Source: Vibrio panuliri (lineage in GTDB: Bacteria > Pseudomonadota > Gammaproteobacteria > Enterobacterales > Vibrionaceae). Taken from it: a stretch of 64,000 nucleotides of DNA. Positions 55,905 to 64,000 of this stretch are shown piece after piece. The first letter of the stretch is position 1, and the number at the start of each line of letters is the position of its first letter. The stretch covers positions 744,001 to 808,000 of the forward strand of contig NZ_AP019654.1 of assembly GCF_009938205.1 (NCBI RefSeq), written 5' to 3'. The position numbers and the translations under genes are program-made. The notes under the pieces are model-generated. The model ran no database searches and had not been told where the DNA came from. It saw only the letters and a program-made list of their open reading frames with translations.

Positions 55905-58900
55905 ATGAGAATTTTGCGTGGCTCCCCAGCTCTTTCCGAGTTTCGTGTCAACAAACTACTAGAACTTTGCCGTGAACAGCAGTTACCTGTGAGCGATATT
56001 TACGCAGAGTTTATGCACTTCGCTAATTTAAGCGCGGATTTGGACGCGTCTGAATTAGATAAACTTGAGAAGTTACTTACCTATGGACCAACCATTGAAG
56101 AGCACGAGCCGCAAGGACTTTTGCTTTTGGTTACTCCACGCCCAGGCACAATTTCACCTTGGTCTTCTAAGTCGACGGACATCGCTCGTAACTGTGGTCT
56201 CGAAAAAGTAAAACGTCTTGAGCGCGGTACGGCTTACTACATTGAATCCTCGGTTGAACTTTCTGCTGAGCAAGTGAATGCGGTTAAGGCTCTGATTCAT
56301 GACCGAATGATGGAAGCCGTATTCACTGAACTGGATGCCGCAGATGCACTATTTAAAGTCTCTGAACCTAAGCCTGTGGCGCATGTTGATATCCTTGCTG
56401 GTGGTCGTCTTGCGCTAGAAGAAGCAAACGTTTCCCTTGGCCTGGCATTGGCAGAAGATGAGATTGACTACTTAGTGGAGAACTTCACTAAACTAGGTCG
56501 TAATCCAAATGATATTGAGTTGATGATGTTTGCTCAGGCGAACTCAGAGCATTGTCGTCACAAGATTTTTAATGCTGATTGGACAATTGATGGCGTTGAG
56601 CAAGAAAAGTCGCTGTTCAAGATGATCAAAAACACTTACGAAACCACACCAGAGCATGTGTTATCTGCATACAAAGATAACGCCGCAGTGATGGTGGGCT
56701 CAAAAGTTGGACGATTCTTCCCTGATCCACAAACCCGTCAGTACAACTACCACCAAGAAGATGCACACATCTTAATGAAGGTAGAAACTCACAACCACCC
56801 AACGGCTATTTCTCCTTGGCCTGGTGCCTCGACCGGTTCTGGTGGTGAGATTCGTGATGAAGGCGCAACGGGTATCGGCGGCAAGCCAAAAGCGGGTCTG
56901 GTCGGTTTTACAACGTCGAACTTGCGTATTCCGGGCTTTGAGCAGCCATGGGAAACAGACTTTGGCAAGCCAGGGCGTATCGTTAACGCACTCGACATTA
57001 TGCTAGAAGGTCCACTTGGTGGCGCGGCATTCAACAACGAATTTGGTCGTCCAAACCTACTTGGTTACTTCCGTACTTACGAAGAAAAAGTTACCTCTCA
57101 TGCTGGTGAAGAAGTTCGTGGTTACCATAAACCAATTATGATTGCGGGTGGTCTAGGTAATATTCGTGACCAACACGTACAGAAAAAAGAGATCCCAGTA
57201 GGCGCAAAACTGATCGTTCTTGGTGGTCCGGCGATGAACATCGGTCTTGGCGGTGGTGCGGCATCATCAATGGCATCAGGTCAATCTGCAGAAGATTTGG
57301 ATTTCGCTTCAGTGCAGCGTGAAAACCCAGAGATGGAACGCCGTTGTCAGGAAGTTATTGACCGCTGTTGGCAACTTGGTGAGCAAAACCCAATCGCCTT
57401 TATTCACGATGTTGGCGCGGGTGGTATCTCTAACGCGCTTCCTGAATTGGTTGATGATGGTGAGCGTGGTGGTAAGTTCCAATTGCGTGATGTGCCTAAT
57501 GATGAGCCGGGAATGAGCCCGCTTGAAATTTGGTGTAACGAGTCGCAAGAGCGCTACGTAATGGCGGTTGCCGCAGAAAATATGGATGTATTTGATGCGA
57601 TTTGTAAGCGCGAGCGTGCACCGTATGCCGTCGTCGGTGAAGCAACGGAAGAGCGTCACCTAACTCTAGAAGATTCGCACTTCGACAATACGCCAATTGA
57701 TATGCCAATGGATATCTTGCTTGGCAAACCACCAAAAATGCATCGTGATGCGACGACATTGAAAGTGGAAAGTCCAGCAATCACGCGTGATGGAATTGAA
57801 ATTAACGATGCGGTTGAGCGTGTGCTTCGTCTACCGACCGTCGCGGAAAAAACCTTCCTTATCACTATCGGTGACCGTTCAGTTACCGGACTGGTTGCAC
57901 GTGATCAAATGGTTGGTCCATGGCAGGTACCTGTGGCGAACTGTGCTGTAACCGCAGCAAGCTATGATTCTTACCACGGCGAAGCGATGTCGATGGGTGA
58001 GCGCACTCCAGTTGCTCTGCTTGATTTCGGTGCTTCAGCTCGCCTTGCGGTTGGTGAGTCACTCACTAATATTGCGGCAACGGATATTGGCGACATCAAA
58101 CACATCAAACTGTCGGCAAACTGGATGTCTCCTGCGGGTCACCCTGGTGAGGATGCGGGTCTCTACGAAGCGGTAAAAGCCGTGGGTGAAGAGCTATGTC
58201 CGGCATTGGGTCTGACTATCCCTGTGGGTAAAGATTCAATGTCGATGAAGACTAAATGGGAAGACAATGGTGAAAGCAAAGAGGTGACGTCACCGCTTTC
58301 GTTGATTATCACGGCATTTGGTCGCGTAGAAGATGTACGCAAAACGGTTACGCCTCAGCTTCGTACCGATAAAGGCGACAGCTCTCTGCTGCTGATTGAT
58401 CTTGGTAATGGTAAAAACCGCCTTGGTGCAACGGCACTGGCACAGGTTTACAAGCAGTTGGGCGATAAGCCAGCTGACGTGGATAATGCAGAGCAGCTAA
58501 AAGGCTTCTTTGATGCGATGCAAAGCCTAGTGCGCAACGACAAACTGGTTGCTTACCACGATAAAGGTGACGGTGGTCTATTTGTGACACTGGCAGAAAT
58601 GGCATTTGCAGGACACTGTGGCGTTAAAGCGAATATCGAAGCGCTAGGTGAAGATACGCTGGCGGCCCTGTTTAACGAAGAGCTAGGCGCCGTGGTTCAG
58701 GTGCAAAATGAGGAACTTGATTCGGTACTCTCTACACTAGCCGCACATGGATTAGAAACGTGTTCGCATGTGATTGGTTCGGTGGAAGCATCTGATACGA
58801 TTAGCATTACATCAGGTGATAAGGTGATCGTGCAGCGTTCACGTACTGACCTTCGCACTATTTGGGCGGAAACTACGCATAAGATGCAAGCCCTTCGCGA

Positions 58901-59798
58901 TAACCCAGTTTGTGCTGATCAGGAATTTGCGGCGAAAAAAGACAACTCAGATCCTGGTCTGAATGTTGCGCTTAGCTTTGACGTAAACGAAGATGTGGCT
59001 GCGCCATATATCGCTAAAGGTGCCAAGCCGAAAATGGCTATTTTACGTGAGCAAGGCGTTAACTCTCATGTGGAAATGGCAGCGGCATTTGACCGTGCAG
59101 GTTTTGAAGCAACAGATGTTCACATGAGTGATATCTTGACCGGTAAAACCGTACTTGATGAGTACAATGGCTTGGTGGCATGTGGTGGTTTCTCTTACGG
59201 TGACGTACTGGGTGCAGGTGAAGGTTGGGCGAAGTCTATCCTATTTAACCCATCGGCTCGTGAGCAGTTTGAAGCATTCTTCAATCGCCAAGATACCTTC
59301 TCATTGGGTATTTGTAATGGCTGTCAGATGCTCTCTAACCTTAAGGAACTGATCCCAGGCGCAGAGCTGTGGCCACGTTTCGTACGCAATGAATCTGAGC
59401 GCTTTGAAGCGCGCTTTAGCTTAGTTGAAGTGCAAAAATCTGACTCGGTATTCTTTGATGGTATGGCTGGCTCGCGTATGCCAATTGCAGTTTCACACGG
59501 TGAAGGCCGCGTTGAAGTGCGAGATACGCAACACCTAGCGGCTCTTGAAGCATCAGGAACAGTGGCGGTGCGTTATGTTGACAACTTTGGTAACCCAACA
59601 CAGCAGTACCCAAATAACCCGAATGGTTCGCCAAATGCGATTACAGGTTTAACCACTCAAGATGGTCGTGTCACCATTATGATGCCACATCCAGAGCGAG
59701 TGTTCCGCACGGTAGCGAACTCTTGGCACCCAGATAACTGGGGAGAGAATGGCGCGTGGATGCGTATGTTCCAAAATGCGCGTAAGAATCTAGGTTAA
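55905..59798 (+). CDS. purL: Phosphoribosylformylglycinamidine synthase
   Basis: The 1297-residue enzyme is the large gamma-proteobacterial PurL, with all subdomains: N-terminal PurS-like region (about 1-170), linker, two AIRS-type ATPase halves ([16 protein letters not shown] near 205-220; [19 protein letters not shown] stretch [15 protein letters not shown]), and a C-terminal glutamine amidotransferase (Cys in [13 protein letters not shown] near 1135; His/Glu in MPHPERVFR near 1260). It makes FGAM from FGAR, ATP and glutamine. PurR box upstream. Confidence 0.98.
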   Translation: MRILRGSPALSEFRVNKLLELCREQQLPVSDIYAEFMHFANLSADLDASELDKLEKLLTYGPTIEEHEPQGLLLLVTPRPGTISPWSSKSTDIARNCGLEKVKRLERGTAYYIESSVELSAEQVNAVKALIHDRMMEAVFTELDAADALFKVSEPKPVAHVDILAGGRLALEEANVSLGLALAEDEIDYLVENFTKLGRNPNDIELMMFAQANSEHCRHKIFNADWTIDGVEQEKSLFKMIKNTYETTPEHVLSAYKDNAAVMVGSKVGRFFPDPQTRQYNYHQEDAHILMKVETHNHPTAISPWPGASTGSGGEIRDEGATGIGGKPKAGLVGFTTSNLRIPGFEQPWETDFGKPGRIVNALDIMLEGPLGGAAFNNEFGRPNLLGYFRTYEEKVTSHAGEEVRGYHKPIMIAGGLGNIRDQHVQKKEIPVGAKLIVLGGPAMNIGLGGGAASSMASGQSAEDLDFASVQRENPEMERRCQEVIDRCWQLGEQNPIAFIHDVGAGGISNALPELVDDGERGGKFQLRDVPNDEPGMSPLEIWCNESQERYVMAVAAENMDVFDAICKRERAPYAVVGEATEERHLTLEDSHFDNTPIDMPMDILLGKPPKMHRDATTLKVESPAITRDGIEINDAVERVLRLPTVAEKTFLITIGDRSVTGLVARDQMVGPWQVPVANCAVTAASYDSYHGEAMSMGERTPVALLDFGASARLAVGESLTNIAATDIGDIKHIKLSANWMSPAGHPGEDAGLYEAVKAVGEELCPALGLTIPVGKDSMSMKTKWEDNGESKEVTSPLSLIITAFGRVEDVRKTVTPQLRTDKGDSSLLLIDLGNGKNRLGATALAQVYKQLGDKPADVDNAEQLKGFFDAMQSLVRNDKLVAYHDKGDGGLFVTLAEMAFAGHCGVKANIEALGEDTLAALFNEELGAVVQVQNEELDSVLSTLAAHGLETCSHVIGSVEASDTISITSGDKVIVQRSRTDLRTIWAETTHKMQALRDNPVCADQEFAAKKDNSDPGLNVALSFDVNEDVAAPYIAKGAKPKMAILREQGVNSHVEMAAAFDRAGFEATDVHMSDILTGKTVLDEYNGLVACGGFSYGDVLGAGEGWAKSILFNPSAREQFEAFFNRQDTFSLGICNGCQMLSNLKELIPGAELWPRFVRNESERFEARFSLVEVQKSDSVFFDGMAGSRMPIAVSHGEGRVEVRDTQHLAALEASGTVAVRYVDNFGNPTQQYPNNPNGSPNAITGLTTQDGRVTIMMPHPERVFRTVANSWHPDNWGENGAWMRMFQNARKNLG

Positions 59799-59858
59799 AC
59801 TCGACTCTCAAAGGTTTTTTGAGATTGGTTGACAATGGATAGTTGCCATTAGCAAACT

Positions 59859-59890
59859 AGCCGCCGAAGCGTCCGCAACGGCGGCTTTTC
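59859..59890 (+). terminator. Terminator of purL
   Basis: AGCCGCCG (59859-59866) pairs with CGGCGGCT (59879-59886), then TTTTC. Confidence 0.85.
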
Positions 59891-60064
59891 AATGTTTTGC
59901 ATGGTTGTAGTGCCACAACCAAAAATAAGAAAAATGGCGCACGGCTAGATTGAGAGCGCAGATTGTGCTCTAATACGCCGCCCCAAAGGAGGGGAATGAT
60001 CGACTTAGCTGAGCGGGAATGCAGCAGGCGAAGTCATTGTTAATAATTCATTAGAGCAAAGACT

Positions 60065-60394
60065 ATGACCACAAGTAAAAAGTTTGCAATTCGCGTATCA
60101 GAAAAACGTAACGGTTGGTGTGCAGAGATCACTCGCCAAGTTACTTCACGTAAGCAAGTAGTATCTAAGCGTGAGCAAGGATTCGAAACCGAAGCTCTGG
60201 CACAAGAGTGGGCTGAAAAAGAGCTAGCTCAGTTCGTTGAAAACCAAGTAAAGCGTAATGAGCGTAAAGCAGACCAACGCGCTGAACGTAACGAACGTCA
60301 AGAGCGTGAAGCGGCTGAGCGTAAAGCGGCGGCAATGCGTAAGCGCAGTGAAGCGGCACTAGCACAAGAAGCGGATGACGAAGAGGATTTCTAA
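60065..60394 (+). CDS. Small conserved protein, probably DUF3622
   Basis: The 109-residue protein has FAIRVSEKRNGWCAEITRQVTSRKQVVSKREQGF, then a Glu/Arg/Lys-rich helical tail (about 65-100; RNERQEREAAERK). I match it from memory to the Vibrio DUF3622 family. Function is unknown. No signal peptide. A strong terminator follows. Confidence 0.75.
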   Translation: MTTSKKFAIRVSEKRNGWCAEITRQVTSRKQVVSKREQGFETEALAQEWAEKELAQFVENQVKRNERKADQRAERNERQEREAAERKAAAMRKRSEAALAQEADDEEDF

Positions 60395-60422
60395 TCCCTA
60401 TCGCTTGATAAATGCTGAATTA

Positions 60423-60448
60423 AAAAAACCGCCAGTTGGCGGTTTTTT
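60423..60448. terminator. Bidirectional terminator after the DUF3622-like gene
   Basis: AAAAAACCGCCA (60423-60434) pairs with TGGCGGTTTTTT (60437-60448). Also suits the minus-strand gene ending at 60486. Confidence 0.88.
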
Positions 60449-60485
60449 ACTATCATCAGACGCTAAAGCGTGAATCACATCGTGG

Positions 60486-60677
60486 TTAACGAAATTGTCC
60501 CACTTCGGCAAGAAACTCAAAACCAGCGCTCGCCAATTTGGCTTCCAAAGCTTGACGGTCGATATCGAAAAATTTTACTAACTCATCAAGATCGCCAGCG
60601 AAGTCGTCACGCAACTTTAAGTTTACGATGCTCATTAGCATGATGGGATCCATGCTTTCGAATTTCGCTAAATCCAT
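60486..60677 (-). CDS. DUF4250 family small protein
   Basis: The 63-residue protein (FESMDPIMLMSIVNLKLRDD) matches DUF4250, a short helical family. Function unknown. It lies 2 bp after yaeP, so the pair is an operon. Confidence 0.82.
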   Translation of the reverse strand: MDLAKFESMDPIMLMSIVNLKLRDDFAGDLDELVKFFDIDRQALEAKLASAGFEFLAEVGQFR

Positions 60678-60679
60678 AG

Positions 60680-60883
60680 TTAGTCCTCAAAATCGGAGAT
60701 GAGTAAGTTGGCTGCAGCAAACGCTGCCTTCTCTCGAACCTTTAGGTCAATGTTGGTATCGGCAGCCACTTCATTTAAGGCGCGTACTGCACAAGTGATT
60801 GCTTGAGGGATATACCCTTGATCACCGCTACCAATTTGCGCATATAGCTCACGCACCAAATCACAACAATCGTAAACTTTCAT
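60680..60883 (-). CDS. yaeP: UPF0253 family protein YaeP
   Basis: The 67-residue protein matches E. coli Yae[24 protein letters not shown] and [18 protein letters not shown]. Frame opens at 60946, but ATG 60883 ([10 protein letters not shown]) has a GGAAG site and the family length of 66-67. Function unknown. Confidence 0.88.
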   Translation of the reverse strand: MKVYDCCDLVRELYAQIGSGDQGYIPQAITCAVRALNEVAADTNIDLKVREKAAFAAANLLISDFED

Positions 60884-61033
60884 CGTTTTACTTCCACTAT
60901 AAATGAGAACTTCTCTCACTATACTGATTCTGTCCGGTAAGTTCAAAGCCTGCTGCGGCGAGGAGATTGCGCTATCTCAATACGCGAGCAGGGTTGTCGT
61001 TTTTATAAGCAACTACCCAAAAGTGCTCAGCAC

Positions 61034-61693
61034 TTACATTGCATGATTGAGTTGAAGTTCAAGTTGTTGGGTAACTTCCTCTGCTAAGTTGAGCTGCTTG
61101 GCAAGCTCTTGCAAATAAGCTTTTTCCATAAAGTTCTGCTCATCAATCACAATCAGTGACGCCAGATAAATTTCAGACGCTTGCTGTGGCGTTTGTGCTA
61201 ACTGTGCGATATGGCTAGGATCGAGCGGCTTATTTAGCTCATTGTGAATCAGTGTTTTTAGCTGCTGATCCGCGCCTGCCTGTTCGATAGCATTTTCGAT
61301 GTGTGCCATTTCAGTTTGGTCGACATGCCCATCCGCTTTTGCCGCCGCTATCATCGCTTTCAGGATTAATTGGTCATGGATCTGGTTACACGAGTCAAAT
61401 TGCTCGGCAGCGGCTTGGGGTGTAGATTGCTTGTCTTGCCAGTCGTTATACACTTTATAGGCGAGTGCACCTAAAGCGGCTGCTCCGCCAATTTTGAGCG
61501 CATTCTTGCCGACTTTTTTCCCCATTTTTTTGCTCTTTTTGGAGCCCATTAATAGATTGACTAAGCCGCCACCGACCGCTCCTGCACCGAGTGATTTCAA
61601 TGTATTTGAGGTTGACGCGCTTTTTAGTTGCTGTTGCCCCTGACGGACGATATCTGAATTAAGAGCTTGATTAAGTAGAGACTTAATATCCAT
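61034..61693 (-). CDS. DUF533 (TerB-like) membrane protein, YebE-like
   Basis: The 219-residue protein has an N-terminal helix (MDIKSLLNQALNSD), a Gly-rich and Lys-rich segment with a membrane helix (about 37-85; ALKIGGAAALGALAYKVYNDW), and a TerB-like helical domain (about 100-215; LILKAMIAAAKADGHVDQTE, the acidic metal-binding-like motif). GGAGG 5 nt before ATG 61693 decides the start. E. coli YebE is of this type; function unknown. Confidence 0.87.
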   Translation of the reverse strand: MDIKSLLNQALNSDIVRQGQQQLKSASTSNTLKSLGAGAVGGGLVNLLMGSKKSKKMGKKVGKNALKIGGAAALGALAYKVYNDWQDKQSTPQAAAEQFDSCNQIHDQLILKAMIAAAKADGHVDQTEMAHIENAIEQAGADQQLKTLIHNELNKPLDPSHIAQLAQTPQQASEIYLASLIVIDEQNFMEKAYLQELAKQLNLAEEVTQQLELQLNHAM

Positions 61694-61880
61694 AGCCACC
61701 TCCAATATTAAGCTGTGAAGACTGGAATATTATTCAGACTAGCTTAACAAAACGAAGATGAATGGAGGATTAATGGATGAGAGTTGAGACAAAGAGAAAG
61801 AATTGAGAGTAGAGAGGGGGAAAGAATTGATAATTGAGAGACTGGACTTAAAGAAAGCTCAACATCATAGACAAAGAAAA
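61694..61880. other. Purine-rich intergenic stretch
   Basis: No gene. 61780-61870 is strongly A/G-biased on the plus strand (GAGAGTAGAGAGGGGGAAAG and similar runs), next to the purN terminator. Confidence 0.5.
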
Positions 61881-61907
61881 GAGCCGAGAAGAAGTTCCTC
61901 TCGACTC
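61881..61907 (-). terminator. Terminator of purMN
   Basis: On the minus strand GAGTCGAGA and TCTCGGCTC pair (one wobble), followed by TTTTCTTT. Confidence 0.75.
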
Positions 61908-61948
61908 TCATATCTCAAAGTGAAGCGTTCTAAACTCTCTCGCTGTTT

Positions 61949-62590
61949 TTATTCCGCAGCGTAGCCATACATCCCAAGCAACTCACCATCGAGGTAGGCG
62001 CTTTTGCCATCTCGCATTTCAAGCCGCTCTTCGACAAACCATTTGGCAACCATTGGGTAGATTCGATGCTCTTGATTCTGAACACGCTCGGTCAGTGACT
62101 CAACCGTATCTTCATCGAAAATTGGCACTTTGGCTTGCAAAATGACCGGACCGCCGTCTAGCTGCTCGGTGACAAAATGAACGCTGGTACCATGTTCTTC
62201 ATCCCCGGCATGGATTGCGCGTTGATAAGTATTCAGACCTGGGTACTTTGGCAGTAGAGAAGGGTGAATGTTGATCATGCGACCCATATAGTGGCGAACA
62301 AACTCGCCACTCAAGATACGCATGTAGCCAGCTAAAATGATCAGATCGGGCTCAAATGTATCTATTTGACGCATCAACTCATGATCAAATGCATCGCGGG
62401 TATCGAAAGCCTTAGGATCGAGAAACACCCCAGCAGCACCGGCCTTTTTCGCGCGTTCTAACGCATAAGCATCCGCTTTGTTGGAGAATACGGCGGTTAC
62501 CTTGCCATTGGTAATCGAGCTTGAACAAGCGTCGATGATCGCTTGGAGGTTGGTTCCGTTTCCAGATACTAAAACAACAATACTCTTCAT
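61949..62590 (-). CDS. purN: Phosphoribosylglycinamide formyltransferase
   Basis: The 213-residue enzyme has VLVSGNGTNLQAIIDAC (about 6-22) for GAR binding, the catalytic Asn-His in INIHPSLLPKYPG (about 105-117), and Asp in EQLDGGPVI. It transfers formyl from 10-formyl-THF. It follows purM by 3 bp. Confidence 0.97.
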   Translation of the reverse strand: MKSIVVLVSGNGTNLQAIIDACSSSITNGKVTAVFSNKADAYALERAKKAGAAGVFLDPKAFDTRDAFDHELMRQIDTFEPDLIILAGYMRILSGEFVRHYMGRMINIHPSLLPKYPGLNTYQRAIHAGDEEHGTSVHFVTEQLDGGPVILQAKVPIFDEDTVESLTERVQNQEHRIYPMVAKWFVEERLEMRDGKSAYLDGELLGMYGYAAE

Positions 62591-62593
62591 AAC

Positions 62594-63634
62594 TTAATTG
62601 ATCTCTACTTGCTCTTCGTCAGCTTGTGCTGGTGCAATGGTACCAATAACCCACGCATTTTCGCCTTCTTGCTGAAGTAACTTAACCGCTGCGTCTGCTT
62701 GGTCTGCTGGTAGTGCAACAATCAGTCCGACACCGCAGTTAAAAGTACGGTACATTTCATGTGTGGTTACATTGCCTTGCTCTTGCAACCATTTAAAGAT
62801 GACTGGCCATTCCCAACTGTTGCCATCAATAACTGCTTTGGTACCTTCAGGTAGCACGCGAGGGATGTTTTCCCAGAAGCCACCACCTGTGATGTGAGAA
62901 ATTGCATGGATATCATGTTGCTCAATCATCTTTAATGCTGATTTGATATAGATTTTTGTTGGCTCTAGTAGGTGTTCACCAATAGTGCGACCTTCAAGCT
63001 CTTGGTTTTTGTCCGCAGCAGAAACTTCTAGAATTTTGCGAATCAGTGAGTAACCGTTTGAGTGAGGACCACTTGAACCAACCGCAATAAGTGCGTCACC
63101 CGCAGCAACTTTAGTACCGTCGATAATGTCTTCTTTTTCTACTACGCCGACACAGAACCCTGCGACATCGTAATCTTCGCCTTCGTACATACCAGGCATT
63201 TCTGCGGTTTCACCACCAATTAACGCACAACCAGCTTGAACACAACCTTCAGCGATACCAGAAACAACATCCGCTGCCGTATCAACATCCAATTTGCCGG
63301 TTGCATAGTAGTCAAGGAAGAATAGAGGCTCTGCACCTTGTACAATCAAGTCATTAACACACATTGCTACAAGGTCAATACCAATTGTGTCATGCTTGTT
63401 CATATCCAATGCTAAGCGCAGTTTTGTGCCTACACCATCGGTACCAGAAACTAACACAGGTTGCTTGTATTTGGTCGGCAGTTCACAAAGTGCACCAAAG
63501 CCACCAATACCACCCATTACTTCTGGGCGACGAGTACGTTTTACGGCACCTTTAATACGATCGACAAGTGCGTTACCTGCATCGATATCAACGCCAGCAT
63601 CTTTATAGCTAAGAGAAGTATTATTGCCACTCAC
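62594..63634 (-). CDS. purM: Phosphoribosylformylglycinamidine cyclo-ligase
   Basis: The 346-residue AIR synthetase shows [59 protein letters not shown] and GGETAEMPG. It makes AIR from FGAM, the product of PurL. It is the first gene of purMN, behind a PurR box. Confidence 0.97.
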   Translation of the reverse strand: MSGNNTSLSYKDAGVDIDAGNALVDRIKGAVKRTRRPEVMGGIGGFGALCELPTKYKQPVLVSGTDGVGTKLRLALDMNKHDTIGIDLVAMCVNDLIVQGAEPLFFLDYYATGKLDVDTAADVVSGIAEGCVQAGCALIGGETAEMPGMYEGEDYDVAGFCVGVVEKEDIIDGTKVAAGDALIAVGSSGPHSNGYSLIRKILEVSAADKNQELEGRTIGEHLLEPTKIYIKSALKMIEQHDIHAISHITGGGFWENIPRVLPEGTKAVIDGNSWEWPVIFKWLQEQGNVTTHEMYRTFNCGVGLIVALPADQADAAVKLLQQEGENAWVIGTIAPAQADEEQVEIN

Positions 63635-63702
63635 GGGAAGTCCTCGGTCTAGTCAGTTGGATATGAGAAAACGGCGCTATTCTAACAGTGGATAAAGCGC
63701 AA

Positions 63703-63718
63703 TAGCAAACGTTTGCGT
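63703..63718 (-). promoter_or_regulatory. PurR operator between purM and upp
   Basis: TAGCAAACGTTTGCGT (plus-strand reading) matches ACGCAAACGTTTGCGT at 14 of 16 positions. It lies 69 bp upstream of purM and 97 bp upstream of upp, so both may be under PurR. Confidence 0.82.
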
Positions 63719-63814
63719 AAGTTTTTTATCGTACACTAGAGCAAGAAATGCAGCGCGAAATCGTTTATAATCTGAAGGTTTGTTTAAAAAATACCAAAAA
63801 AGCCGGAGATGGAC

Positions 63815-64000
63815 ATGAAAGTTGTTGAAGTAAAACACCCACTCGTTAAACACAAAATTGGTCTAATGAGAGAAGGTGATATCAGCACGAAGCGCTTCCG
63901 TGAATTAGCAACAGAAGTTGGTAGCCTACTGACTTATGAAGCAACCGCGGATTTTGAAACTGAGAAAGTAACCATTGAAGGCTGGAATGGTCCAGTTGAA
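63815..64000 (+). CDS. upp: Uracil phosphoribosyltransferase, 5' part
   Basis: The first 62 residues ([38 protein letters not shown]) match Upp; the rest is beyond the window. It salvages uracil to UMP. GGAG 6 nt before ATG 63815 decides the start over ATG 63809. A TATAAT at 63766-63771 may be its -10. Confidence 0.95.
   Translation, partial: MKVVEVKHPLVKHKIGLMREGDISTKRFRELATEVGSLLTYEATADFETEKVTIEGWNGPVE

Overview
This window is chromosomal DNA from a Vibrio species (Vibrionaceae). The support is the gene content and order: nadK/grpE, dnaK-dnaJ followed by a minor-pilin cluster, recN, bamE, rnfH-ratA, smpB-ssrA, mltF, purL, purMN and upp sit together much as I recall around VC0847-VC0869 of V. 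cholerae. The tmRNA tag (ANDENYALAA) and several small Vibrio-type proteins agree. The species cannot be fixed by eye.

Layout. 1-18.7 kb: transport and metabolism. It holds an AGCS symporter (partial), an O-acetylhomoserine sulfhydrylase-type PLP enzyme, a DUF808 membrane protein, a PTS glucose EIICB, a beta-CASP metallo-hydrolase, a GNAT-nitrilase fusion, a large multidomain lipoprotein ending in an M15-type peptidase domain, a Fur-boxed sitABCD manganese/iron ABC transporter, and a divergent SDR/LysR pair. A MITE-like element (7190-7456) lies beside the metallo-hydrolase gene.

19.4-30.9 kb: an A+T-rich genomic island on the 3' side of ssrA, the locus used by VPI-1 in V. cholerae. It has a decayed IS3-family relic on its left. 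A tightly overlapping four-gene cassette follows: GHKL/MORC-like ATPase, Z1-domain SF2 ATPase, PD-(D/E)XK DUF4420 protein and AIPR protein. A separately promoted C5 cytosine methyltransferase comes next, then an unexplained structured noncoding stretch, and a P4-type integrase with a symmetrical four-box array in front of it. This is a restriction-modification-like anti-phage module of the kind grouped by comparative genomics with MutL/MORC ATPases. I know of little experimental description.

30.9-55.5 kb: core genes. These are tmRNA and smpB, ratA-rnfH, bamE, recN under two LexA boxes, a LysR/NTF2-like pair, nadK, grpE, a MarR regulator, dnaK (two sigma-32-like promoters), dnaJ, five minor pilins, an AbgT transporter, a CorC-like protein, tadA and mltF. 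Three less ordinary items sit among them: a 111-bp tandem palindromic repeat array beside a solo GIY-YIG nuclease gene (36.5-37.5 kb) with a related array upstream of dnaK; a strongly folded small-RNA candidate (40058-40140); and a five-gene operon of small secreted proteins, three of them paralogues (40.3-42.4 kb). A 44-residue, very basic protein is encoded at 53431-53565.

55.5-64 kb: purine and pyrimidine genes purL, purM-purN and upp (partial), with PurR boxes in front of purL and between purM and upp. Small conserved genes (DUF3622, DUF4250, yaeP, yebE) lie between them.

All family names come from reading motifs and from memory; no database search was possible.
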